Below are positions 22,232 to 29,930 of a stretch of 39,120 bases of DNA, in pieces. The DNA is from a virus. The translations under genes and the position numbers were made by a program. The stretch covers positions 1-39,120 of the IMG/VR virus record IMGVR_UViG_3300045452_000081, one strand, 5' to 3'. The stretch's first letter is position 1. Each line of letters starts with the position of its first letter. A model generated the notes under the pieces. The model ran no database searches, was not told where the DNA came from, and was given only the letters and a program-made list of their open reading frames with translations.

Positions 22232-23125
22232 ATGCTCATCAACTCGGCCAACCTGGACAGCCTGCGCGTCGGCTTCAAGACGTCCTTTCAGAAGGGCCTC
22301 GGCATGGCGATATCGCAGTATCAGCGCATCGCGACCGTCGTGCCGTCCTCTGCAAAGGAGGAGAAGTACGGTTGGCTCGGCAAGGTCCCCCAGGTGCGGG
22401 AATGGATCGGTCCGCGCGCGGTGCAGAACCTGCAGCAGCACGATTACGCGATCAAGAACAAGCCGTTCGAGCTGACGATCGGCGTCGATCGCGACGATAT
22501 CGAGGACGACAACCTCGGCATCTACTCGCCGCTGTTCGAGGAGATGGGCCGATCGGTGGCCGCGCACCCCGATACGCTGAGCTTCGCGCTGCTGAAGGCC
22601 GGCTTCACGACCAACTGCTACGACGGACAGTTCTATTTCGACACCGATCACCCGGTGCTCGATGCGGACGGCAACAAGCAATCGGTGGCGAACACGGACG
22701 GCGGCGCCGGCACGCCCTGGTTCCTGATCGACGCCAGCCGCGCGCTGAAGCCGATCATCTTCCAGAAGCGGAAGGAGTTCCAGTTCACCGCCATGGACAA
22801 CCCGCAAGACGAGCGGGTGTTCACGAACAAGGAGTTTCGCTACGGCTCGGACGGCCGCAACAATGTCGGCTTCGGCTTCTGGCAGTTCGCCTGGGGCTCG
22901 AAGCAGGCGCTCGACGCGGCCCACTATGCCACCGCGCGCGCCGCGCTGTCGGGCATGAAGGGCGATTACGGTCAGCCGCTCGGTCTCACGCCGAACCTGC
23001 TCGTCGTGCCGCCATCGCTGGAAAGTGCCGGCCGTAAAATTCTCAACTCCGAGCTTGCGGCGGGCGGCGAGACCAACGAGTGGAAAGGCACGGCCGAGCT
23101 GCTCGTCGTGCCGTGGCTCGCGTAG
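22232..23125 (+). CDS. Major capsid protein (Mu gpT-like)
   Basis: A 297-residue protein of the Mu-like major head subunit family (HK97-type fold by family knowledge). Signature regions are VGFKTSFQKGLGMA, KYGWLGKVPQVREWIGPR, KPFELTIGVDRDDIEDDNLGIYSPLFEEMGR and FYFDTDHPVLDADG. The C-terminal LTPNLLVVPPSLESAGRKIL is also typical. Length is close to Mu gpT (305). AAGGA precedes the ATG. Capsid subunits assemble around the scaffold encoded upstream. Confidence 0.94.
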   Translation: MLINSANLDSLRVGFKTSFQKGLGMAISQYQRIATVVPSSAKEEKYGWLGKVPQVREWIGPRAVQNLQQHDYAIKNKPFELTIGVDRDDIEDDNLGIYSPLFEEMGRSVAAHPDTLSFALLKAGFTTNCYDGQFYFDTDHPVLDADGNKQSVANTDGGAGTPWFLIDASRALKPIIFQKRKEFQFTAMDNPQDERVFTNKEFRYGSDGRNNVGFGFWQFAWGSKQALDAAHYATARAALSGMKGDYGQPLGLTPNLLVVPPSLESAGRKILNSELAAGGETNEWKGTAELLVVPWLA

Positions 23126-23152
23126 ACCTGCATCGCGCGACGAGAGTGATCC

Positions 23153-23557
23153 ATGGCGAAGAGCAGCAAGCAGCACAGTTCAACGACGCCGCCTGACGGG
23201 GCGGCACCCACGGCCGGGCAAGGCTCGGCCGCGGCGCATGGTTCGCAGGGCGCCACCGATAGCCGCGAGCGAGGAGCCGATGGGAGTGCGGGGGCGCGAG
23301 CCTCCGCGCTCCCGGAGGCCGAGACCGAAACGCTCGACGTGGCGTTCCCGCCGCCGGCTGACGTGCCGGAGGCTATCCTGCAGCTTGCTTCGCTGGTCGT
23401 GAGGGCGAAAGCCGAGCGCGGCCGGCGCCGCGCGGGGCACGCGTTCACGCGCGAGGAGACGGTGATCCCGATGGTCGACCTGTCGGCCGAGCAGGTCGCG
23501 GCGATCGGCGGCGATCAGGAGCTTGTCGTCTTGCTGCGCGTGCCCAGGCGCGCCTGA
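23153..23557 (+). CDS. Mu gp35-like protein (head-associated, Gly/Ala-rich N-terminus)
   Basis: A 134-residue protein. The first half is a low-complexity Ser/Gly/Ala-rich region without hydrophobic core. The second half matches the small gp35 / FluMu-type domain: LVVRAKAERGRRRAGHAFTREETVIPMVDLSAEQVAAIGGDQELVVLL. In Mu the gene follows the major capsid gene, as here. The role is unknown; it is a possible minor structural protein. A tRNA gene begins five bases after its stop codon. Confidence 0.78.
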   Translation: MAKSSKQHSSTTPPDGAAPTAGQGSAAAHGSQGATDSRERGADGSAGARASALPEAETETLDVAFPPPADVPEAILQLASLVVRAKAERGRRRAGHAFTREETVIPMVDLSAEQVAAIGGDQELVVLLRVPRRA

Positions 23558-23562
23558 TCTCT

Positions 23563-23637
23563 TGCGGGGTGGCGCAGTGGCAGCGCGCGAGGCTCATAAC
23601 TTCGAGGTCGGTGGTTCGAGTCCACCTCCCGCAACCA
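23563..23637 (+). tRNA. tRNA-Met (anticodon CAT), with encoded CCA
   Basis: Cloverleaf read by hand: acceptor TGCGGGG / TCCCGCA with discriminator A and encoded CCA; D-stem GCGC/GCGC with G18-G19; anticodon stem CGAGG/CTTCG with loop CTCATAA; T-arm GGTGG TTCGAGT CCACC. The first pair is T-A, so it lacks the C1xA72 mismatch of the initiator. It is therefore an elongator tRNA-Met, or a tRNA-Ile2 if C34 is converted to lysidine. It is in sense orientation inside the head operon, five bases after a stop codon, so it must be processed from the late transcript. Confidence 0.92.
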
Positions 23638-23817
23638 GATTCCTCTTCGCGGCGCCACTCGACAGCGCCGCGCAGATCCGCCTTCGCTCTTCGGAGCCAC
23701 GGCGGACAAGCGAGCGGCGCAAATGCCGCTTCAAACTCGCCGCGGCGGCTTCAGCTGGACCTTGATGCCGCCGCGGCGGGGCTCGTTCTCAACTCCCGGT
23801 CCAAGTGGAGAAGCGCA
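23638..23817 (+). repeat. Non-coding gap with Rhizobiales-type UUCG hairpin (23677-23706)
   Basis: The 180 bases after the tRNA hold no convincing gene. Bases 23677-23706 fold as TCCGCC...GGCGGA arms around an inner perfect GCTC-TTCG-GAGC tetraloop hairpin. I recall this CCTTCGCTCTTCGGAGC type sequence as frequent near tRNA genes in Bradyrhizobium and relatives, so the tRNA and its 3' flank look captured together from a host chromosome. It may also act as a processing or terminator-like hairpin. Confidence 0.6.
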
Positions 23818-24129
23818 ATGGCCGACAAGATCGACGACGCAAAGTACAACGAAGGCCGTGCGGACTTCGACAACGGTCTCTCGCTGCGCACGATCGCCAA
23901 AGGTATCGCTGTTGCCGACACTCCTGCCGAGGAGGACGCGGCGTTCAGCCGGCTGCTCGGCTTCGCCGACGCGGTGCTCGACCGGCTGCGTAGCGTCACC
24001 CACGCGGTGCCACTGGTGATCGAGAACTGCGACGGCACCGTGTCGCTTCTGGCGACCGCGCCGATCGTGGACGGCAGCATTCGCGCCTATCGCAGTGGCG
24101 ACGTCTTCCGCGGGAGCGTGCAGCGGTGA
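23818..24129 (+). CDS. Hypothetical protein of the head-tail connector region
   Basis: A 103-residue protein starting MADKIDDAKYNEG, with GGAG before the ATG. Helical first half (RTIAKGIAVADTPAEEDAAFSRLLGFADAVLDRLR), beta-rich second half (VPLVIENCDGTVSLLATAPIVDGSIRAYRSGDVF). Family not recognised. The reading extends in frame up to 23569, through the tRNA, but that part is not coding. GTGA overlap with the next gene. Confidence 0.68.
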   Translation: MADKIDDAKYNEGRADFDNGLSLRTIAKGIAVADTPAEEDAAFSRLLGFADAVLDRLRSVTHAVPLVIENCDGTVSLLATAPIVDGSIRAYRSGDVFRGSVQR

Positions 24130-24554
24130 GCTACGCAACCCAGGCAGAGCTGGTCGAACGCTACGGCGAGCCGATGCTGATCGTGCTCACCGATCGCGCC
24201 GATCCGCCGGCGAACGCGATCGACAGCGGGGTCGTGGCGCGCGGGCTCGCCGATGCGGACGCGGCGATCGATGGTTATCTCGCCGGCCGCTACGCGCTGC
24301 CGCTCGGCGGCACGCCGCCGCTCGTGCGCGACCTCGCATTGGCGATCACGGTCTACAAGCTGCACCGCGACACCGCCTCGGACAAGGTCCGCAAGGACTA
24401 TGAGGACGCGCTGGCGACCCTGAAGCAGATCTCCACTGGCGTGATCCGTCTGGCCGTCGCCGGCGTCGAGCCGCCGTCGAGTGGTGCATCAGGCGTTCGC
24501 ACCACCGACCGCGAACGGCCATTCACCGAAGACAACCTGAAAGGGTTCGTCTGA
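24126..24554 (+). CDS. Head-tail connector, DUF1320 family (Mu gp36-like)
   Basis: A 142-residue protein of the DUF1320 / gp36 family: YATQAELVERYGEPMLIVLTDR, AIDGYLAGRYALPL and the DLALAITVYKLHRDTASDKVRKDYEDALATLKQISTGVIRL helix region. Members form a ring below the portal that joins the tail. GTG start overlapping the previous stop; the next gene's ATG overlaps its stop by one base. Length agrees with Mu gp36 (about 140). Confidence 0.9.
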   Translation: MSYATQAELVERYGEPMLIVLTDRADPPANAIDSGVVARGLADADAAIDGYLAGRYALPLGGTPPLVRDLALAITVYKLHRDTASDKVRKDYEDALATLKQISTGVIRLAVAGVEPPSSGASGVRTTDRERPFTEDNLKGFV

Positions 24555-25009
24555 TGGCCGGCGTGCGTCTCGAGCTGCAGGGTGATGATGCGGCGCTTGC
24601 CGTACTTGCGGGCTACGTCTCGCGCGCGCGTGACGCGCGTGGCATGTTCGAAGCGATCGGCGCGTCGCTGGTCACATCCACCCAGATGCGGTTCGAGCGC
24701 GGCGCCGGCCCGGACGGCTCGCCGTGGCCGCCGTCGATCCGTGCGCTTGCGACCGGCGGCAAGACGTTGATCGAAAGCGCGCGGCTGCTGCGCTCAATCA
24801 CGTTCGATGCATCCGACGCCGGCGTCGCGGTCGGCACCAACGTCATCTACGGCGCCATCCACCAGCTCGGCGGCGCGATCGTGCAGCCGTCGCGCGGCGC
24901 CACCATCAACATGCCGGCGCGGCCCTACCTCGGGTTGGACGACGACGACGAGGTCGAGATCGTCAAGATCGCCGAGGAGTGGCTCGCCGGCGAAGGAGCT
25001 GCGGCATGA
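24554..25009 (+). CDS. Virion morphogenesis / tail completion protein (Mu gpG / P2 gpS family)
   Basis: A 151-residue protein with the family core MFEAIGASLVTSTQMRFERGAGPDGSPWPP, GKTLIESARLLRSITFDA and the end VIYGAIHQLGGAI followed by PARPYLGLDDDDEVEI. P2 gpS and Mu gpG act in head completion or tail joining. In Mu, gpG is next to gpF; here it lies on the other arm, after gp36, so the head-completion gene has been separated from gpF. ATGA overlap with the next gene. Confidence 0.88.
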   Translation: MAGVRLELQGDDAALAVLAGYVSRARDARGMFEAIGASLVTSTQMRFERGAGPDGSPWPPSIRALATGGKTLIESARLLRSITFDASDAGVAVGTNVIYGAIHQLGGAIVQPSRGATINMPARPYLGLDDDDEVEIVKIAEEWLAGEGAAA

Positions 25010-25443
25010 CGCTGGTCACCGCCATCGCGACGCGCATCGGCAGCGAGGTCGCCGAGCTCGGCAAGGTCGAGTTCGTGGCCGGTCTCGCCGCCCTGGTCGA
25101 GCAGAATGCGCTGCCGCAGCGCGAGGTGTGTGCCTTCGTCGTACCGATCGGCTTCGACGATCGCGGCGGCGACGCCATGACCGGCATGTACACGCAGATG
25201 CTGCAGGAAGCGGTCGGCGTGATCATTTGCGTGAAGTCGCTGGGGGATGCCGGCGCGAAGCGCGCCGTGCCGGCGATCGACGATCTCAAGGACAAGGTGC
25301 TGCAGGCGCTCGCCGGCTGGACGCCCGGCAACACGGTCGGCGTGCTGCGCGCGACGCGCGGCCGTCTCGTCTCGGTGGCGAAGGGTCTTGTCATTTATCA
25401 GATCGATTTTGCCCTGGTCGACGAGCTGAGGATTCCGCGATGA
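25006..25443 (+). CDS. Tail terminator-like protein (Mu gp37-like)
   Basis: A 145-residue protein: helical start (MTLVTAIATRIGSEVAELGKVEFVAGLAALVEQ), then a beta-sheet with REVCAFVVPIGF, QEAVGVIICV and a late KGLVIYQIDFALVDELRIPR. This matches the gp37 family of Mu-like phages and resembles tail terminators such as lambda gpU. It would cap the tail tube for joining to the head. ATGA overlaps on both sides. Confidence 0.8.
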   Translation: MTLVTAIATRIGSEVAELGKVEFVAGLAALVEQNALPQREVCAFVVPIGFDDRGGDAMTGMYTQMLQEAVGVIICVKSLGDAGAKRAVPAIDDLKDKVLQALAGWTPGNTVGVLRATRGRLVSVAKGLVIYQIDFALVDELRIPR

Positions 25444-25586
25444 CCGACGAGAAGCCGAGCGAAGGCGGCAGCTATGAGCTGCAGAAGGACGGCGCACTGA
25501 AGCGCGTCGAGCATACGGCGCCGGCGCCGGGAAAGGCGGCCGCGCCGGCCGCACCGCGCAGGCGCGCGCAGAAAGTTCAGGAGTGA
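25440..25586 (+). CDS. Small Ala/Pro-rich protein before the tail tube gene
   Basis: A 48-residue protein, MTDEKPSEGGSYELQKDGAL then RVEHTAPAPGKAAAPAAPRRRAQ. The N-terminal half resembles the conserved start of short proteins found between gp37 and the tail tube gene in Mu-like phages (GGSYVLDKDG.L..VE-like pattern). Probably unstructured at the end. ATGA overlap with the previous gene; the tail tube gene starts three bases after its stop. Confidence 0.68.
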   Translation: MTDEKPSEGGSYELQKDGALKRVEHTAPAPGKAAAPAAPRRRAQKVQE

Positions 25587-25589
25587 CGC

Positions 25590-26525
25590 ATGGCGCTCGT
25601 TTGGCGAAAGAAGGTGCTGCTCGCAAAGCTGGAGACAGCCTACGGCATCGACCCAACCCTCACCGGAGCCGCAAATGCCATCCTTGCACAGGACGTCACG
25701 ATCCGGCCGATGGAAGGCCAGGATGTCCCGCGCGACCTGATCCAGGCGTACCTCGGTGGCCAGGCGACGATCCCGGCCGAGCTGCGCACGGTGATCGAGT
25801 TCTCGACCGAGCTGGCCGGTTCCGGAACCGCCGGTCTCGCGCCCGGCTGGGGGCCTTTGATGCGCGGCTGCGGCTGCGCCCAGGTGATCGTCGCCGACAC
25901 GTCGGTTGCCTACAACCCGGTCTCCGAGGCGATGGAGAGCCTCTACATCAAGTACTGGCTCGACGGCACACTGCATGCGCTGCGCGGCGTGCGCGGCACA
26001 GCCACGATCGGGCTGGACGCGCAAGGCGTGCCGCGCATCCGCTGGACCTTCACCGGCATCTGGATTCCGCCCGCGGACGTGGTGCCGGTGGCGCCGACGC
26101 TCACCGGGTTCCAGAAGCCGCTGATCGTGACCGACGCCAACACGCCGGACTTCACCGTCAACGCCGTGTCGCTGGTTGGCCGCAGCTTCAACCTCAATCT
26201 CGGCAACCAGGTCGAGCACCGCTTCCTCATCAACAAGCACGAGATCGAGATCGTCGACCGCGCCGAGCAGCTCGACCTCGTGTGCGAAGCGACGCCGCTC
26301 GCGACCTTCAATCCGTTCGCGCTGGCCGAGGCGCAGACGCTCGTGCCGGCGGCGATCGTGCACGGCACGGTGCCGGGCAACATCATCACCATCTCCGCGC
26401 CGACCTGTCAGGTGCGACGTCCGACCGCCTATCAGAACAACCAGGGCAAGGTGGAGTGGCCGCTCAACCTCGCGCCGTTGCCGGCCGGCAACGGCAACAA
26501 CCAGTTCACGCTCACGCTCACCTGA
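25590..26525 (+). CDS. Major tail tube protein (siphovirus type)
   Basis: A 311-residue protein. VTIRPMEGQDVPRDLIQAYLGGQATIPAELRTVIEFSTELAGSG matches the tail tube proteins of Mu-like siphoviruses; the rest is beta-rich with VEHRFLINKHEIEI and KVEWPLNLAPLPAGNGNNQF near the end. There is one tube gene and no sheath protein, so the tail is non-contractile, unlike Mu itself (myovirus). GTGACGC separates it from the preceding gene. Confidence 0.85.
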   Translation: MALVWRKKVLLAKLETAYGIDPTLTGAANAILAQDVTIRPMEGQDVPRDLIQAYLGGQATIPAELRTVIEFSTELAGSGTAGLAPGWGPLMRGCGCAQVIVADTSVAYNPVSEAMESLYIKYWLDGTLHALRGVRGTATIGLDAQGVPRIRWTFTGIWIPPADVVPVAPTLTGFQKPLIVTDANTPDFTVNAVSLVGRSFNLNLGNQVEHRFLINKHEIEIVDRAEQLDLVCEATPLATFNPFALAEAQTLVPAAIVHGTVPGNIITISAPTCQVRRPTAYQNNQGKVEWPLNLAPLPAGNGNNQFTLTLT

Positions 26526-26564
26526 AGCTCATCTTCAACATTGTTTGAAAGAGGTCCGAAACCG

Positions 26565-26894
26565 ATGTTCAAAGTCACCAAGAATCAGACGTTCACCCAC
26601 CCGGTGAAGGTGCGCACGCCCATCGACGGCGGCTACCTCGACGAGACGTTCAAGGCGACGTTCAACCTGATCAGCACCGAGGAGGCCAATGGCTTCGACA
26701 GGACGACGGAGGGAACGACCTTGTTTCTCAGGCGCGTGCTGGTGAGGTGCGACGATCTCGTCGACGAGGCCAAGCAGCCGCTGCCGTGGAGCGACGACCT
26801 GCGCGATCACCTGATCTTCTTGCCTCACGTGCGCATCGCCCTGTGGCGTGCCTACGAGGAAGCCATCGCGAACAACCCGAAAGCGGGAAACTGA
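26565..26894 (+). CDS. Tail assembly chaperone, short form (gpG-like)
   Basis: A 109-residue protein starting MFKVTKNQTFTHPVKVRTPIDGG, an opening typical of tail chaperones located between tail tube and tape measure. The C-terminal part is helical (DDLRDHLIFLPHVRIALWRAYEEAIANNP). GAGG lies about ten bases before the ATG; an in-frame TTG at 26541 would add eight residues. The gene ends directly after a slippery heptamer and so gives two products. Confidence 0.85.
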   Translation: MFKVTKNQTFTHPVKVRTPIDGGYLDETFKATFNLISTEEANGFDRTTEGTTLFLRRVLVRCDDLVDEAKQPLPWSDDLRDHLIFLPHVRIALWRAYEEAIANNPKAGN

Positions 26895-27295
26895 AATGGG
26901 CCGCCCGACAATGGGCGCGCGGCGCGGCCCGGGAGACATCAGGCACGGCCGACGACAGCGTCCTGGACGAGGCGCGTCACTTGGGCCTGGACACGCAGGC
27001 GCTTACCGATCTGGCGGACACGCTTCAGGTCGCGCGCTCTGCCGAAACCGGCGACGGCGTCTGGCCGGAGAACTGGCCGACCGTTCAGGCGTTCCTGTGC
27101 GTCGCCTCGCAGTGGCGCGTCGTGCCGATCGGCGGCGGGCTGGCGCCGGCGCTGCCGGTCTATCTCGGCCTCGATTACACGGCGGCGCGTGCGGGGCTGG
27201 AGCTGGCCGGAATCGCCATCACGCCGGAGATCTGGCGCGGCCTGCAGGTGATGGAAGCCGAAGCGTGCAACGCGCTGAACGAGGCTGACCGATGA
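26565..27295 (+). CDS. Tail assembly chaperone, frameshifted long form (gpGT-like, DUF1799 end)
   Basis: A -1 shift on GGGAAAC (26885-26891) joins the 109-residue short form to a 134-residue extension reading LKWAARQWARG onward, total about 243 residues. The extension contains GDGVWPENWPTVQAFLCVASQWRVV and YLGLDYTAARAGLEL, the DUF1799 pattern found in the T part of such chaperones. The second frame is open from 26747 but has no suitable start of its own. In lambda and relatives, G and GT in a fixed ratio load the tape measure protein, whose gene follows by ATGA overlap. Confidence 0.82.
26885..26891 (+). other. -1 programmed frameshift slippery site GGGAAAC
   Basis: In the zero frame the bases read GCG GGA AAC TGA, so the heptamer is G GGA AAC, an exact X XXY YYZ slippery site. 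The stop codon follows immediately. After a -1 slip translation continues as GGG AAA CTG into the DUF1799 extension. Position between tail tube and tape measure is the standard place for this recoding event. Confidence 0.88.
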
Positions 27296-29292
27296 CGATG
27301 CGCGTCTCGCTGCAGATCGATGGCGATGCCAAGGGAGCCGAACAGGCCGCCGCGGCGGCGTCACGCGCGGTCACGGCCTTGGGCGAGTCGACCGATGCCG
27401 TGCAGAAGCGGATCGCCGAGAACTTCGACAAGGCGACCGGCGCCGCCGGCAAGTTCGGTGACGCGGCAAGGGGTGTAGCTGCGTCCAACGACAACATCGC
27501 CGAAAACGTCGCCCAGCTTGCGGGTAAGTTCGGCGAGCTGGTCACGAAGGTCAGGGGTGCCGAGAGCGCGCTCGGCGCCACCACGGCTGGCGCCGGCAAT
27601 ATCGCGCGCGGCATCGCCGAGATCGCGAAATCCGCCGGAACCATGCCGCTCGTCATCGCCGGCCTCGGTTTCGTCTCGACCGCCGTGCAGACGTTCTACG
27701 ACATCGCCAACCGCGGCAGCCGGGAAGCGGAGAAGCGCGTTGAAGAGCATTCGCGCCTGGTTGGCGTGCTGCGCAAAGCCTACGACGAGGCGGGCGGATC
27801 GGTCGCGGAGTTCGGGCGAAAGGTTGGCGCGGTCGCACTGTTCGAGGCTGAGCAAAATCTCGAAAAGTTGCGAGCCGATCTTGCGCGGCAATCGGGCGCG
27901 TTGGTTGACCGCCTTACGTTCATCCCATCGCAAGGCCTCAGTGACGGATCGCTTCCGCCCGGCACGCCAGCCGCCATTCCGCAGACGCCCGTCGTCCGAC
28001 CGGAGTTTGGCGCGTTTCGCACGCCGATCGAGAACTTTATGGCGACCCGCGACGTCGATGCTCTTGCGACGGACATCGTGGCAATAGGTCGAGCGGCGCG
28101 GGGCGCAAATCCGGAGGTGGTGGCGCTGGCCGAAGAAATCGTCGCACTGTCGAAGAGCGGCCGCGCCACGTCGGAACGCGTGAAGGAAATGACCGACCTG
28201 CTGCAAGGTAAGGTCAAGTCCAGCGCAAGCGGCGCGGCGACTGGCATAGCGGCGATGTCGAATGAGTTCGAGCGGATGATCAAGTCGCTACATCGGCAGA
28301 TCGCGGCGCAGAATGCGGAGGCTGCCGCAGTCGGCAAATCCGTTGGTGAGACGGCGCGCCTGCGCGCCGAGTTTCTACTGCTTGAGGCCGCGCAACAGGC
28401 AAACCTGCCAAAGACGAAGGAGCTGACAGACCGCGTTGCAGAGATGGCCAACCGTTTCGGCGACGCGGCCCAAAAGGCCGCGGAGCTGCGGCTGAAATCC
28501 GACGTCGCCTTCGAGCGCGAGCAGCTCGGCCGCGGTGCGATGGACGCCGAGGTCGCCGACCGTCTGCGCGGCGTGTTCGGTGATCGTGCCGGATCGATGT
28601 TCGACACCGAGATCGCTGGTGCGATCCGCTTCAACGCGCAGATGCGCGAGCTGAAGGGCCTGACGATGGAGTTCTCCTCGGGCCTCTTGCGCGACTTCCG
28701 CGCCGAGCTGGCGCAAGGCGCGTCCGCCTGGGAGGCGTTCGAGGCGGCGGGCTTGAACGCGCTTTCAAGGCTCGCCGATCGCATCCTCGATCAGGCGCTG
28801 CAAAACGGCATCTCGCGCCTGTTCGGCGCGTTCACCGGCGGCGGTCTCAGCGGCCTGTTCGGCGGCTCCGGCGTTGGCCTCGCGCAGGCGACCAGCAGCA
28901 CCGGCTTTTCACTCACCGGCACGGCCGGGCTGTTCGACGCCGGCGGCTACACCGGCAATATCGACCGCCGCGCTATCGCCGGCTACGTGCACGGGCGCGA
29001 GTATGTGTTCGACGCCGAGAGCACGGCCCGCGCCGGCGTGCCGTTCCTCGACGCGATGCGCCGCAGGCTGCGCGGCTACGAAGGCGGCGGCTTCGTCGGC
29101 GACGGGCCGGGACCGGCGGGCATGCTCGGCGGCGGCATGGTGATCGAGGCCAACGACAATCGCACCATCAATTTCCACGGCGGCGGCGACATCGAGGCGA
29201 TCAAGGCCGAGCTGGCGCGTGACCGCGCCCAGCGCAAGGCCGAGATCATCGACGTCGTGCAGCGCGCCTACAAGTCGCGAGAGCTGCGGTAG
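27292..29292 (+). CDS. Tail tape measure protein
   Basis: A 666-residue protein: long helical, Ala-rich coiled-coil regions, a hydrophobic segment at about residues 115-138 (GTMPLVIAGLGFVSTAVQTFYDIA) and a Gly-rich C-terminal part. That part ends with TGLFDAGGYTGNIDRR-like, GYVHGREYVFDAESTARAG and RGYEGGGFVGDGPGP, the usual C-terminal signature of tape measure proteins. By the usual rule of about 0.15 nm per residue the tail would be near 100 nm. It starts with an ATGA overlap to the chaperone extension. Confidence 0.92.
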   Translation: MTMRVSLQIDGDAKGAEQAAAAASRAVTALGESTDAVQKRIAENFDKATGAAGKFGDAARGVAASNDNIAENVAQLAGKFGELVTKVRGAESALGATTAGAGNIARGIAEIAKSAGTMPLVIAGLGFVSTAVQTFYDIANRGSREAEKRVEEHSRLVGVLRKAYDEAGGSVAEFGRKVGAVALFEAEQNLEKLRADLARQSGALVDRLTFIPSQGLSDGSLPPGTPAAIPQTPVVRPEFGAFRTPIENFMATRDVDALATDIVAIGRAARGANPEVVALAEEIVALSKSGRATSERVKEMTDLLQGKVKSSASGAATGIAAMSNEFERMIKSLHRQIAAQNAEAAAVGKSVGETARLRAEFLLLEAAQQANLPKTKELTDRVAEMANRFGDAAQKAAELRLKSDVAFEREQLGRGAMDAEVADRLRGVFGDRAGSMFDTEIAGAIRFNAQMRELKGLTMEFSSGLLRDFRAELAQGASAWEAFEAAGLNALSRLADRILDQALQNGISRLFGAFTGGGLSGLFGGSGVGLAQATSSTGFSLTGTAGLFDAGGYTGNIDRRAIAGYVHGREYVFDAESTARAGVPFLDAMRRRLRGYEGGGFVGDGPGPAGMLGGGMVIEANDNRTINFHGGGDIEAIKAELARDRAQRKAEIIDVVQRAYKSRELR

Positions 29293-29930
29293 TGGCGATC
29301 GTCTTTCCGCGCACCGATGTGATGGGCTTCTGCGGCTACACGCCGGAGGCTACGCCCTTGCGGCTGCTGTCACGTCAGGATTTGAGCTTCGAGGCCAGCG
29401 GTGTCTCGCACGGCAAGGACTACGGCCCCGGCCTGTGGCTCGGCGACTTCGTCACCGAAGGGCTCTCGCACAGGCGAGCTACCGAATTTCAGGCAATCAT
29501 GCATTCGCTCGACGGCGTGATCGGCTCGTTCGAGGCGTGCGACCTGCGCAAGCCGTATCCGGCCGCCTATCCGACCGGCGCCTTCGATGACGCGGCGACG
29601 CTCGCGGCAGTTGCCGGGCGCGCGATGCGGCTCGACGATCTTGCACCCGGCTTCGTGCTTACGACCGGCGACTATCTGTCGTTCGACTACGGCGACGACG
29701 ACGAGCTGCGCGCGCTGCACCAGGTGATGGAGACCGTGACGGCGGACGGCGGCGGCCTGACGCCGCTGTTTGAGGTGCGGCCGGCGATCCGGCCTGGCTA
29801 CACCATCGGCGCCGCGATCACGCTCAAGAACCCGATGGGTATCTTCCGGCTGATGCCGGACTCGGTCGTGCCGCGCATGATGTCGGCGACGCAGACGCAG
29901 ATCGCATTCAAGGCGGTGCAGGATGCGTGA
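29292..29930 (+). CDS. Distal tail protein-like
   Basis: A 212-residue protein with GTG start overlapping the tape measure stop by one base. It is beta-rich, with SRQDLSFEASGVSHGKDYGPGLWLGDF and ATEFQAIMHSLDGVIGSFEACDLRKPYP near the start, and LRALHQVMETVTADGGGLTPLFEVRPAIRPGYTIG later. The immediate position after the tape measure and the fold-like pattern fit a distal tail protein (Dit) or the gene that occupies that place in siphoviruses and RcGTA. The family name is uncertain. Confidence 0.72.
   Translation: MAIVFPRTDVMGFCGYTPEATPLRLLSRQDLSFEASGVSHGKDYGPGLWLGDFVTEGLSHRRATEFQAIMHSLDGVIGSFEACDLRKPYPAAYPTGAFDDAATLAAVAGRAMRLDDLAPGFVLTTGDYLSFDYGDDDELRALHQVMETVTADGGGLTPLFEVRPAIRPGYTIGAAITLKNPMGIFRLMPDSVVPRMMSATQTQIAFKAVQDA

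Noticed and set aside
26402-26416. GACCTGTCAGGTGC inside the tail tube gene, resembling the late palindrome
   Set aside because: Only about ten bases match, the arms differ, it lies inside a coding region and no operon starts there.
27361-28206. Long leftward ORF opposite the tape measure gene
   Set aside because: Shadow caused by the GC-rich codon pattern of the tape measure gene; no start signal or family.
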